DNA from: Symsagittifera roscoffensis
Lineage: Eukaryota; Xenacoelomorpha; Acoela; Convolutidae
Direction: 5' to 3'
Length of the DNA: 64,000 nt
NCBI RefSeq assembly: GCF_963678635.1
Contig: NC_087070.1
Coordinates: forward strand, 51,752,514-51,816,513
Shown: in pieces, positions 11,301 through 20,530 of the stretch
How the letters are laid out: each line of letters starts with the position of its first letter
Numbering within the stretch: the stretch's first letter is position 1
Program-made: the position numbers and the translations under genes
Notes under the pieces: model-generated
What the model saw: the letters and a program-made list of their open reading frames with translations, nothing else
Database searches by the model: none
Told to the model about the DNA's origin: nothing

Positions 11301-13108
11301 ATTTTAGCGCACTCAACCCTTCTGGCCTGATTATAGCCCTTACTTTCCCTAGTTTTGCTTTTTGGTGTTTTTAGGGGGCTTTTCTCAGAATGAACGAATG
11401 CGAAAAATTTTTCAACTTATCAAAATATCCTTTAAGCTGTCCAAAACTGAATAATTTTCACGCTTTTCTCTTGCATTGTTTGAATTTTGAGCACAATTTT
11501 CCGGTATTTGGTTTTTTACACTTAGAACACTCAGAACTTTACACTTACCTGCGAAAATTGATCAGTTGAAACTGCATGATTGTGTGGTCCTCGTGTTTGA
11601 GGGTTTGGGTCCATTCGATCAGTTCTGGGTCTGACCCGTTAACCTCCAATGCCAAGTATTTATCCCCGTAACACTCTGTGTTTTTGCCTATTTTGGGATC
11701 TATTAGACTGTTTGTGCCTTAAAACTTTCTTTTCAAGCAAAATTTAGTAATAGTGATAATAATTTTTGGCTGCTCCAAAATATTGCGACGGTTTTATCGA
11801 TACCTCAAAAGCTTCTGAAAAGCATTTTTTTTTCAAAACTCGTTGGAGGCTTAATCATATTGCAAGAAAATAACAAATTCCTGCAAGGTCAAATGCTCCT
11901 CATTACCGTGTCAGTATTTTCAAACTTGTTCCACTGCTTTTTAGGGACGTTTAGTATAATAGATCCCTATTTTGTTGCAAAACGAGACGAAAAGTGATTC
12001 GTTCATTGCGCTCGTGTCTTGAATGTTCGGATTGAACATGCCCCTCATTTTCACATCGACTCCGTAATATTTCAGCCCAGAATTAACTTGGAACCCTTCC
12101 AAAGTTCGTGCACCCGCTGATTTAGTTAGACCCATAAACTTAGTGGTGCATTGTTGATAGTCTTCAATCATGTAGATAAATGCAGCTACAGTACATAGAA
12201 GCGTGAACAAAAAAACCCTGAAAAGGCTTCGTTTCTCGTAGAAAAAAGCGAGTCCAAACCGGTCTAGCTTGTGGAACCACTTGCTGTGTGCTTTCTCGTA
12301 TTTCGCCGACATAGACTTCCGAATAGACGGACCGAAGCCGAAGTTGCCGAAGTTTGACGAGAGCTCAGTCAAGTCGCCGTCTGAGTTAAAGCTTTTATCT
12401 TGAACAACGCAACATTATTTAGAAAAATTACAGATTTCCTAACGTCAGTTTTGGCTCCTAAATTGAAAATTTTTTGTTTGGATTTTATAACTCGGCCTTC
12501 AAAACTCCTCACGATAATATATCCAGTAAAAAGTAATCGTCTGATCGTGCATATTAGGTATTTCTGCACCAACTTCTGAAAACGTTGAACACTTTTCTGG
12601 AAACTTTTTATTCAAACTGAGCCGCGATTGCATGGTAAATAATGAGATACCAAATTGTTCATTACAGACGTTTTGCTGAACGACAAAGGGCTATATATAT
12701 TTTTGAAAACAATATAAAATTGAAATACTTCACACTTCTTTATTGAGTAAAAGTAGCCGAACAACTGAACTCCAGATGACTATGATACGTACCATCAAGG
12801 TGGATTGATCGTGATGAAATGATGTCGTCTTTGTAGTTAACACCATCATAATCTCCATCATCCATATCCGTATACTGCCCCGGGACACCCAAATTGTTTT
12901 GCGAAACGCCCCCATACCCATTAACACCACCACCCCCACATCCTTCTTGGTAGCTCATAAGACTGTTTGCTATGCTTGTGAATGTGTGAGCGCGTCTCAT
13001 CTCTTGCGCAGTCCCCCCATCTTCTGCCCCCTCCCCCCGATCGCTAAGAGGAAGCCAATTGGTTGCCCGTTTGAGCAGTAATGGTTCCAGATTATCCGAG
13101 CTGCTCAT
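2090..13108 (-). CDS. OCA2: OCA2 (P protein)-like transporter gene, 5' part, nine exons seen
   Basis: This is a multi-exon gene for a membrane transporter of the OCA2/P-protein family (ion transporter superfamily, related to ArsB/NhaD permeases). In vertebrates the protein sits in melanosome or endolysosomal membranes and affects luminal pH. The identification rests on colinear matches, from memory, to vertebrate OCA2: [92 protein letters not shown] and VLLTKC. Exons 3 to 9 join in consistent phase. The N-terminus is cytosolic, followed by one membrane segment, a luminal loop and the permease core. The C-terminal permease half is not in the window and should lie to the left of position 1. The boundary between exons 2 and 3 is uncertain. 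Orthology rather than paralogy is not proven. Confidence 0.85.
2341..4762. other. Intron between OCA2-like exons 8 and 9
   Basis: About 2.4 kb of AT-rich intron. The right half holds a diverged Helentron-like copy (3724-4310) and a fragment of another ending near 3723. I see no exon or RNA gene in the rest. Confidence 0.7.
3724..4310 (+). mobile_element. Helentron/HINE-like repeat, old diverged copy
   Basis: It starts TTGTTCCGACTTTTG and ends with CAGTCGGAAC, GGCTTTGCCCTGATGCGAGC. The middle keeps the GCCATTTTTGA and TTAACGCGCG blocks seen in the other copies, but it is clearly more diverged. A leftover 3' end (CCCTGATACGAGC, about 3705) directly precedes it, so this was also a head-to-tail pair. 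Confidence 0.55.
4763..4994 (-). CDS. OCA2: OCA2-like exon 8 (AIGDPPN signature)
   Basis: The acceptor TTTTCAG|CT completes an Ala codon, and the donor is GCAAG|GTATGG. The peptide starts [20 protein letters not shown], the signature loop of the family, followed by a membrane segment and the start of the large cytosolic loop ([10 protein letters not shown]). Two overlapping GCAAGGT sites exist, but only the first keeps the phase with exon 9. Confidence 0.88.
5476..5548 (-). CDS. OCA2: OCA2-like exon 7 (IAEVI-NIGG segment)
   Basis: A 73-nt exon with acceptor CTTGCAACAG|GT and donor GCAACAG|GTAAC. It encodes [20 protein letters not shown] and then GTAT, matching the IAEVIFTNIGGAAT segment of OCA2. 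The intron between exons 6 and 7 (about 4.2 kb) is full of repeats. Confidence 0.85.
5659..6188 (+). mobile_element. Helentron/HINE-like repeat, plus-strand copy
   Basis: This is the cleanest copy for reading the ends. It starts TTGTTCCGACTTTCG, carries GCAGTCGGAAC near the 3' end, then the palindrome CAGGGCTTCGCCCTG and finally ATACGAGAAGTCTTG. The next copy begins at the very next base, with no spacer. Confidence 0.65.
6189..6689 (+). mobile_element. Helentron/HINE-like repeat, second of a head-to-tail pair
   Basis: It abuts the 5659-6188 copy and has the same 5' start and the same 3' end (CAGGGCTTTGCCCTG, ATATACGAGCAGTCTTG), but a more diverged interior. Its 3' part was copied again at 7276-7642 by the local tandem duplication. 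Confidence 0.6.
6323..8228. repeat. Tandem duplication, unit about 953 bp
   Basis: Positions 6323-7275 and 7276-8228 are nearly identical head-to-tail copies; I noticed only one or so differences. Each unit holds the 3' part of a Helentron-like repeat plus about 590 bp of AT-rich sequence. The near identity means a recent duplication, gene conversion or an assembly artefact. Confidence 0.95.
8550..9640 (+). repeat. GC-rich degenerate tandem repeat (TCGCGCCG-type)
   Basis: About 1.1 kb in which short blocks recur: GGTCGCGCCG, GTTTCCTGAGTCGCG, CCGTCTCCACTT, GGTCGCAAAAGTCGCC. Larger units of roughly 190-200 bp start with AAGTTTGGTCGCGCCGG-like sequence near 8550, 8750, 8934 and 9219. Copies are very degenerate. 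It is rich in CG dinucleotides, in contrast to the AT-rich intron around it. The open frames across it are explained by the repeat and look non-coding. Confidence 0.75.
9731..9912 (-). CDS. OCA2: OCA2-like exon 6 (permease core; followed by a GC donor)
   Basis: The acceptor TTTGTTCAG|TG completes the codon left by exon 5. The peptide runs [19 protein letters not shown], then [22 protein letters not shown], the most conserved part of OCA2. After CAG the intron begins GCTAGT, not GT. Phase 0 into exon 7 ([14 protein letters not shown]) is kept only if this GC dinucleotide is the donor, since nearby GT positions would shift the frame. Confidence 0.9.
9913..10486. other. Intron between OCA2-like exons 5 and 6
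   Basis: About 0.57 kb of intron. I see no repeat or gene in it. Confidence 0.7.
10487..10622 (-). CDS. OCA2: OCA2-like exon 5 (permease core begins)
   Basis: The acceptor is GTCTGTTCCAG|ACC and the donor CTCG|GTGAGTG, with 136 nt in phase. It encodes [12 protein letters not shown], then [20 protein letters not shown]. The family signature WI-x-(F/W)-ETL-x-LLFGMM is clear. Confidence 0.88.
10880..10997 (-). CDS. OCA2: OCA2-like exon 4 (end of luminal loop, membrane segment)
   Basis: The acceptor is TTTAG|G and the donor CATAAG|GTAC. The length is 118 nt, in phase on both sides. The peptide [13 protein letters not shown] ends the luminal loop, and [16 protein letters not shown] is a membrane segment followed by TEMMHK. 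It matches the OCA2 segment that ends in FEIVHR just before TLAAML. Confidence 0.8.
10998..11548. other. Intron between OCA2-like exons 3 and 4
   Basis: About 0.55 kb of AT-rich intron, with nothing recognised inside. Confidence 0.7.
11549..11707 (-). CDS. OCA2: OCA2-like exon 3 (luminal loop)
   Basis: The exon ends at a strong donor (CGCAG|GTAAGT), and its phase fits exon 4 exactly. It encodes a luminal stretch with [18 protein letters not shown] and a second possible glycosylation site (NGS), at the place of the OCA2 luminal loop. The upstream acceptor is less sure. I use CAAACAG at 11708, which leaves an open frame, but AG dinucleotides closer to CYGDKY are possible. Confidence 0.65.
11946..12380 (-). 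CDS. OCA2: OCA2-like exon 2 (first membrane segment, start of luminal loop)
   Basis: The acceptor CTTTAACTCAG|AC restores the phase left by exon 1. The peptide has a basic cytosolic part ([18 protein letters not shown]), one hydrophobic segment ([17 protein letters not shown]) and a luminal part with a possible N-glycosylation site (NESL). This matches the single membrane span that precedes the luminal loop in OCA2. The frame closes just after 11946 and no strong GT donor is visible before that, so the 3' boundary is approximate. Confidence 0.65.
12793..13108 (-). CDS. OCA2: OCA2-like exon 1 (start codon, cytosolic N-terminus)
   Basis: The exon begins at the ATG at 13108 ([14 protein letters not shown]). 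An in-frame stop lies 21 bases upstream, so this is the first possible ATG. It ends in phase 1 before a good donor (GATG|GTACGT). The peptide is hydrophilic, with a Gly-rich stretch ([12 protein letters not shown]) and an acidic stretch, as expected for the poorly conserved cytosolic tail of the family. NLEPLLLKR resembles the ENTPLL-type dileucine sorting region of vertebrate OCA2, but the spacing is not canonical, so any sorting role is inference. Confidence 0.7.
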
Positions 13109-14424
13109 ATTATGTCTTGGTTTCACCTACTCGAATTAAAAGTTTGCGTCAAACGGTTTTAAAAAAGGTTATTTAAACATAGGTTTCAGAAAAATGCGAG
13201 TGAAACATCAGAACTACAAGCCATCTAAAAGTTATTTGTGCTGATATTAGCGTGATTTTCAAGAAACTGCTGCTCAATTGTTTTCGGCTGGTACAGTAGC
13301 TGGTTTCTACTCTGTCTGGTTTATATACCATCGTTTGAATAAAAGGGGACCAGAAAAACTGACCAGTCGCACTTCAGGGTAAAAAATACCATATTGGGTT
13401 TCAAAAAATTTTAATTTTCAGCGGAATGACCTCATTTTTCAGACCATCACATCCACGAAACTTTAATAGAACTCTGTCTCTATTTGGTCTACTTTACGGA
13501 TGAAAGTTGAGTCGATCCGGATTTTTTTACTGAAAACTTATTGTCAGATTTTCAACTATGACGAAGTCCTGATGAACTTGAAAGTCTCGTATAAGGAGAA
13601 CGTATGACTATAAAAAGGTGCCAGTTTCTGTTGCAAAATAATGAAGTTTTTTTTTCAATTGATTTGAAACGCCATTATTTAAAACATCAAGGCAAATTTA
13701 AACTCACCAGAAAAAAAATGAGTTGATCCGATAGATTTCAATCTATAATGTTATTTCAGCCCGATGGTTAAATGTGACAAGGTATGCAAACAAATATTTG
13801 ACCTTCTTAATTATTTGACCTTCCGAGCATCAACATTTACTCTTCCAAAAACTGTTTGTTTCAATAACCAGAAATTTGCTCTCTCGAAGGGCGCGACTTG
13901 AATTTGAGTCATTTTTCCGTTTGTAAAATTCAAGTCATTTTGAAATTTTACGATGGAAAGCTTCAACATTTGTTTCAATCCACTCTTATGAGTTCATTGT
14001 TAGCTGTTCACTCAAATGTCGTGTCAAACGAATTAACCGATGGTGCCGAACACCTAGTATGAACAATGTTATACTTTAAAACGAGTATATACCACGAGTT
14101 TATCTTGTAAAGTACCACGAGTATAAATCTTGTCGGAATCTTACCGATTTCACTAACCTCTATGTTAGAAAAGCATGATAGAACCCAAATAAAGAACTAA
14201 GTTGCCACGAACAACTGTTTTCCATGCAGTACAGAAAGGTGCAATCATCCTAATCAGCCTAAAAAGGACAAAAACACTGAAATCTTTGTCATTGTTAAGA
14301 CCTTTTGTATCACTACTTTCTTGATTCATCGTCTTTGTTGTCTTAGTTTTTCCTTTAAATTTTGTCGTTCACTTTTCAGATTGTCTCCTTTTCGGATCTC
14401 TCCCCAATCACTACAGGCTAATTT
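13109..14424. other. Upstream flank of the OCA2-like gene, no gene seen
   Basis: AT-rich sequence with no convincing coding frame. It contains the TATA-like candidate at 13320 and may hold the promoter and 5' UTR of the gene. Confidence 0.5.
13320..13327 (-). promoter_or_regulatory. Candidate TATA box of the OCA2-like gene
   Basis: On the minus strand the sequence reads TATATAAAC, about 210 bases upstream of the ATG at 13108. Position and orientation would suit a core promoter with a 5' UTR of about 180 bases. No transcript evidence is available, so this is a weak call. Confidence 0.3.
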
Positions 14425-14682
14425 TTATTTTAAAAAAAACAGGCCAGGAGAAGCGTTTTCAGTCTTTTGGAAAAAATTTGATCAAAAGATGCGTTTTTTT
14501 GTTGTTGCCCACTTCCCTCAAAACTGGCATATGTTGGCGCCAAAATCGCCTTCAAAAAAAATTATGTCAGTGAGTCAAACATAGATATCTCAAAATAATA
14601 CAAAGGATGAGCCTGTGGGTCGGCAGGGGGTCGAATCCCTGAGTGGAGGCGTCCCCCAGTCCTACCCTTAAATCCGCTTCTG
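14425..14682. mobile_element. Decayed hAT-type MITE (same family as 45296-45725)
   Basis: The segment shares ACAGGCCA, TTGGCGCCAAAA, GCAGGGGGTCGAATCCCTGA and AAATCCGCTTCTG with the intact MITE at 45296. The right end is a mutated form of AAATCCGCCCCTG. The left end is not preserved well enough to place, so the start is approximate. Confidence 0.6.
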
Positions 14683-14877
14683 AATAAAACAGCAAAAAAA
14701 GTTAAACCAAAAAACTATTTGGAAAAAGGCAGTTAAAACAGCCAAGGTGAAACTTTCACGACAAAAAGTTGCAATATAAAATAGCGCGAACACAGAGTTT
14801 TCAATTAAAGTTTTTTGAAATTTTATAACATGAATCATTCGAATATAAAACTGAGATAGGGACAAGTTTTGAGTTTA

Positions 14878-15065
14878 TGTAAGTGCTATCAATTTGTTCC
14901 TTCTGTCTGGAGACCTGCTGTCGTGGCATTGCGATCTCTAACGTCCGATATGATCTGAAATAGAACAGTGCAGTAAGATTTTTCGATTTGATGCCTAACA
15001 GTTGCTTACAGTAAAAGTTAACCAACTAACCTTTTTCCGATACTACACTTTTACGTACTTCAACA
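14878..15065 (+). repeat. 5' LTR of element A (188 bp) with adjoining primer site
   Basis: The LTR begins TGTAAGTGCTATC and ends CTTCAACA. It is followed at once by TGGCGCAGCCAGCAG, which has the TGG start and position of a tRNA primer-binding site. The boundaries are supported by the second, inverted copy at 42481-42665, which shares exactly this interval. Confidence 0.75.
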
Positions 15066-16130
15066 TGGCGCAGCCAGCAGAGAAAAAAGGCGGGGGAAAA
15101 TCCACTTAATATAATAGCATTTTGGGACGCACGAACACCGGAACCTCCAGTTTACTGGGAGGAGTGGATAGTTAAATTGCACTGGGGGATGATAGCAAAA
15201 TATGACATTGATCCCGATGATTTCTATTTTGCGCGTAATTTAAATGCGGCGGCTATTGCAGCGTTGCCAGAGGAGGTAAATGGAAAAAACCGTATCGATG
15301 CGGAAAAGAAGTTGGGTCTAATCTATACCTCTGTATTGGAGACGAAGCGCAAAGGATATTCAAAGCACGAAAACCGGCGGTGAATGTTAAAACGGAACGT
15401 TACCCACGGGTCCTTGACGAGATGCAAAATGTTTTCCAACGTGAGCGTAATGTAAACCATGAAAAATGACTTTTCTATGGAAGAAAACAGAGGGAGAATG
15501 AAACATTCGAGAAATTCCACGCGGAATTAAGTGCTCTAGCGGGCAGATGTGATTTTGCAAATGCGGCCGAAAATGTTCGTGATATTTTTATTATGAACAT
15601 GCGGGAATCGGATTGCCAACGAGAATTATTACGATCAACAAATTACCCCAGGATCGCATTATCGTATGAACATGGTGAGCGCGCATATAAATCATATACT
15701 GGAAAACCGGCTTCAATATCTATAAAACAAGAACCAGTGAATAATATAAGGAGGGGACAAGGATTTTTCCGAGGTCGAGGACGCGGGGGACGTGGAGGTT
15801 ACATCCAAGGATCAAGCAGTGGGGGAAGCGGCAATAACCGTAGGTGTTATAATTGCGACGCACCAATTTTTATCTTCTTGGTGCGTCGCAATTTTTATCT
15901 TCTTGGTGCGACGCACCACCTCTTGATCATATAGCAAATTGTCCTGCAAAGGGAGCAACATGCAACTCGTGCCGGAAACTGGGACACTTTGAACGAACAT
16001 GCAGAGGAATTAGGAGGGGTACCAACCAATGGAGAGGACGAGGACGAGTCGGCTTAGTCAGAGATGAAAATGAGCACCATCAGAGCACGCATAATGTTAA
16101 TGATTTGGCAGAAGATCCACTGGCGTGAAT
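15066..16130 (+). pseudogene. gag region of element A
   Basis: A fossil gag. Recognisable parts are a capsid-like stretch (PPVYWEEWIVKLHWGM), an Arg-Gly-rich nucleocapsid part (FRGRGRGGRGG) and CCHC zinc-knuckle pairs (CYNCD, then CNSCRKLGHFERTC). A short duplicated insertion sits inside the knuckle region. Broken. Confidence 0.7.
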
Positions 16131-16654
16131 CAGCAGGGAAGCGGGGAAAATGAATCCATGACGTCAGGATCGGACGACTACATGGTGATGTCCATCAAAA
16201 GGAAAAATAACGAGACTGAACTGAATATCCCTGGGGCCCGAGTCCAGGATGAGGTATCAGGGAAGAAAATGTGGTTGTGGATAGATAGCGGATCCCCAGT
16301 GACAATTTTCAGCATGACGGACCTAAAAACAACATTAGGTAAAGCGAATACTCAGCTACAATCTTCAAAAGATGAATTCTTGGACTACAATAACAACCGA
16401 ATAAATATACTTGGAAAGGTAGCAGTGACAATGTCGTTGAACGGTTGGGCAGCACCAGCACATGTGTCAGCAATATCTGGAAATCATCAGTCAATCCTGG
16501 GGCGTGATCTGATGGGCACCCTAGCCCTGGAGTTGGTGCAAAGAAAGAAAGTGATGGGAATCGCAGGGGAAGGGATCAGCCAAGAAGAGGAGGAATATGA
16601 TGAATTGCAGACATATTTCTGTAAGTTTTACCCAAATTTATTTACTAGAATAGG
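16131..16654 (+). pseudogene. Protease region of element A
   Basis: A retroviral-type aspartic protease is shown by WLWIDSGSPVTIFS (the DSG active site) and HQSILGRDLM (the ILGRD-type flap-end motif). The element is interrupted at 16654 by the 5' LTR of element B. Confidence 0.75.
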
Positions 16655-17552
16655 TGTGACATTCGACCAGAATGGATCAAAATGCAAATTCAGCATATTC
16701 GAAATTTTAGCAGTGAACCTTCCGAATTGGCGATTTTGAAGGAATAAGAGTGTTGTTCGAACGATTGGACAAATTGGGAAGGCCGAAGGATTTGGGAATT
16801 CCTAAATTTTAAAAATTCGAATTGATGACGTAACAATTCTAAGAAACGTCAAAAACGGCCATTTTAGAGAAAAAACCGAAACGAAACACAACAACGATAG
16901 TTGCGACGACGACAACAACGAAAAAATTGAGAATCAGAATCAGAGAAAAGCAGAAGCAGCAGAGACCGCTCCAAGTTGCAACTATTGTGTCGCTACAATA
17001 GTTGCAAGGCAGTTGCTAACAACAGTGAGGGGTGGAAACCAGCCTTCCGGGTTACAGAGAAATCAAGCTTAACGTGCTTGATTCAGTGGTTTCGAGAATC
17101 AGGAGGGGTTTCGGGACTGAAACTTTTATCATCTTATATGAGCTTTTAGCTTCCCTGTCATGTCCTGATTTGAATTTAATTAACATCTGAATTCATTCTG
17201 CTAAGATGAGAAGCTAGGAGTTGGGGGAAAAGGGTTGATCCATCTTCTGAACAAAAACAATAATAATTCAATAAGTAGTAGTAGCCCTGTTTTTAGGAGT
17301 GACCTCGTGGTCTGGGGATACTGAGACCCAGCCATGAGCTCACTATTTCTGCATGTAATTAAGTTAATTTGAGTGTTTTGACCGAAGCCGAAAGCAGTAA
17401 CGTTTTTGTCGACCCGATGTTAGAAAGACCACCGAAAGTACTTGCTTGGTAGAGACGGTGAAAAGCATGCAAAGCTTGTTTAAACGTTAGTCAGTCGTCT
17501 TGGGACTTAGTTTTGTTCTCCGTCGATATGTATCTTCCGGGCGAATGTTACA
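16655..17552 (+). repeat. 5' LTR of element B
   Basis: 898 bp, TG...CA ends, matched along its length by 38131-39053. It contains a hairpin (17061-17083) inside an outer CCTTCC/GGAGGG stem (17043-17107). No clear tRNA primer site directly follows; a TGGTGCTCCTGGG stretch 11 bases downstream is only a weak candidate. Confidence 0.92.
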
Positions 17553-20530
17553 TATATTTTTTTTATGGTGCTCCTGGGTGTTATTTTTTTTTTACATCAT
17601 GACCGGCAGAACCGTTAACGAGCACTCCGCGCCGAGCGGTCACATTAACGCCCTTAATAGGCCAAAACCGCCGGGGCGGAAGGGTATTTCGGAACGCGGA
17701 AGCCTTCCGGATTACCGTGAATAGCTTTTTAACCTAGTTAAGACCGAAAATTCACGAACCAGGAAGGGTGGGGGGATTCGCGGTCCCGTCGTTACCTGAG
17801 AGCTTTGTGACCAAAAACACTTAAAGATATATATAAAACCAAACAAAAAGTAGTATAGTACCAAAAAAAAACAAAAAACATAAAAAAAATAACCGAAAAA
17901 AAATCAAAAACAGTAAAAAAGTAAAAAATCAGTAGAAGTCATCCCCCCAGACAAGATGTGATCCGACCCTCCCCTTTGTTGTTGTTAGATATATTGTTGT
18001 TACAGGCATTTACATCAGTCGGGATTGTTACGATCAATTTTGTAGCCCGTTTTTGAGGCTTGTACTGTAGGGTTATTTGAGCATTTAAGCACGTTAATGA
18101 TAAATTGCGCTCAATCCGGAAGGGTCAGCTGATTTGCGCTCAATTCGGAAGGGTCTTGGGAGAAGACTGATCCGGCAAGCAGTACAAGGAGCAACAAGAA
18201 GGGGCTCAAGGACAACAACAATCGAATGTTGCGTATCGTTAACATGTTTTGTATCCCTTTTGGTACGAAAAGTAAGACAGTAATCTGTGGGGGGCTCGAC
18301 AGTGCTGCACTGTAGTGACCCTTCACCGAACTGCGAATATCCGAGTTAAGCACCTTAATTCGGATATTAAACAAACCCGGAGGGGTATAGTATTACTAAT
18401 ATTATTACTTATATAGCCTATATTAATACTCCTAAACCGTTTTTCAGTGAAAAACACAGAAAGCAGACCGGTTTTTAGGGTCAAAATAGCGATATTTTGA
18501 TTCCCCCACAAATCGCGATTTTTGAGATGTCGATAATTTTTGAAACGGAAAAAAGCTCTAAGTTAGTTTGTTACATCGTAACTGCACTACTATAATAGAT
18601 AGAACAGGTTAAGTTTAGTTCGGAGGTGGTTGGAACTATTTTGGAACAAAAAACCAAATTTTCGTGATTTTTGAGAAAACGAAACACTATAAATTCAGAA
18701 AATTTTTTGAAATTTTTGAGTTAGAACAGTAAAAATAGTTGTTCGGACAACGTCCACTAGTGAATCTACGAGTTTTAACACCCGCTACCCGAAAGCCTTC
18801 CGGGTTGCAGAGAAATCGAACTTAACGTGTTTGATTTGGTGGATTCATCAATCCGGAGGGGTCTAGGTAGCATAGTTTTTCGCAAATTTTTTCAACTAAA
18901 GCGTTTTAGATCAGGTCTTTTGCATTGAATTAGAAGAGTATAGGCCTTCTGAGCTCGGATCAATAACATTCAGGTCGAAAAGAACAGAATTGTGGAAAAA
19001 GTTAGCGGAAACTATAAGAGAGAAATTTCTTGACTTTAGAAAAAAGACGTTTTGGTTAATAACTTTGGAACTACTGGGCATATCCAATTGATCTTGGTAC
19101 CAATAGATCCGAAATTACCTGAGCTTACTGATAGGGACAAAAGTTTTTCGAAAAAGTTAGCGTGAAAAGTTTTTGAGATTGTTTTTTAGCAAATTCACCA
19201 ATTTGGGAGGGTAGACCCTTCACGTTTTATAAATTTTTTTAGGAAAGCCCTTACACCCCTCCCAATAGGTAACTGCGGTTGAATAGAGTAACTTTAGGCT
19301 GTTCTAGACAAAAAGGGAAGGCTAAAGGCACAGGAAAACCTTAATCGAGCCGAAGTTAGGCTAGCAATAAGACCCTTCACCTTTAGAGTGAATTGTCAAA
19401 TAAGGGGCTTAACTTCAATCCGGAAGGGTCTAGGAAAGGATCACATACCCCTCCTAGTTAATTTAAAAAGCAAAATCGCATCGGAGAACGTATCCGGAAG
19501 GGTAGAGGTTGAAAGAAGGAAATCTCCGAAAAGCTACTACTACAGACCAGAGGGCTCCCGATCCGGAGGGGTCAAAAAATTTTTTTTTTCTCTTCAGAGA
19601 GGAGGGGTCCGAATCCGGAGGGGTCTAATATTTGCTAATTTGGAGGGGTCCAAAGCCGGAGGGGTCTTATATTTACTAACTCAGAGGGGTCCCAATCTGG
19701 AGGGGTCTAAATTTTGCTAGTCCGGAAGGGTCTTATTTTTGCCAATCCGGAGGCGTATTATTTTATCAAAGGACTTAGGTAAACGGAAGAAAGTGAGAGG
19801 TATAAGGTTATTAGCAGAGAGGCTAGGAATCAGTGACTGCACTGGTAACTTTCCTTTCAATAAAGACCAGACCAAAACAAAATAGGTCCGAACTCGGATA
19901 TTCGCGACACTAAGTCTAAACTAAAAAGAGCGTAATTCATTGGTGTGGATTGAAACCCAAAACGTTTTTGTGAAAAGTGACTGCCCTGAGGATTGTAGTA
20001 GGTCTAGCTCGGGCAGTCTGAAAGCGGATAGGTATCACAGTACTCGGTGGGTGCAATAGACGCCCACTTGAGAAAACTACTGCCTTCAAAGTTTTGTCTG
20101 TTTGGTGCAGCACCGAGCAGGGAAAGCTTTTTCTTTAAAATATTAGTTCTACTATTGTACTGCGAACAACTAAAAGTACAATTAACATACGTTTTTTTAT
20201 AGAGATTTTCATATTCTGTCATTATATATATTTTTTTGTTTTTGATTTTAAATCAACATAATTTGTGCTTGATTGGGTAGTGAGTACACTATCTTTTAAA
20301 TTGACTGATAACATCATATTGTGCTAGTTCTCAAATCTTACGAACGATAATCGGTTAGTGTGAATAAATTATATACAAATTGTACTCTGATAACATACAG
20401 GGATTCGTGGTCACTATTAAATAGAATCTTGTGAAATTTATTGTGTTGTGTCATTATTATTGATAGTCAAACAATAAGGTCACTAGCAATCGAATTGAGT
20501 GTATATGCATTAAGAAGTGACAAATTGAGA
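17553..20530 (+). other. Leader of element B with recurring CCGGAGGGGTC motifs
   Basis: About 3 kb before the first gag ATG with no convincing coding frame. It contains many copies of a short motif, (C/T)CGGA(A/G)GGGTC, densest at 19430-19760. It also has complementary GACCCTTC stretches near 18317, 19214 and 19371, and a second copy of the LTR hairpin module at 18796-18861. It is probably a structured untranslated leader that might carry packaging, translation or splice-donor signals; that role is inference. Confidence 0.6.
18796..18861 (+). promoter_or_regulatory. Internal copy of the LTR hairpin module
   Basis: The module reads CCTTCCGGGTTGCAGAG, then the stem AATCGAAC with loop TTAACGT and stem GTTTGATT, and then GGAGGGG. 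In the LTR the stem is AATCAAGC/GCTTGATT with the same loop. One pair changes from G-C to A-U on both sides and another changes from A-U to G-U, so pairing is kept. Confidence 0.55.

Noticed and set aside
17300-17340. tRNA-Trp-like string (GTGACCTCGTGG) inside the element B LTR
   Set aside because: Only about a dozen bases match and no tRNA fold follows; most likely chance.
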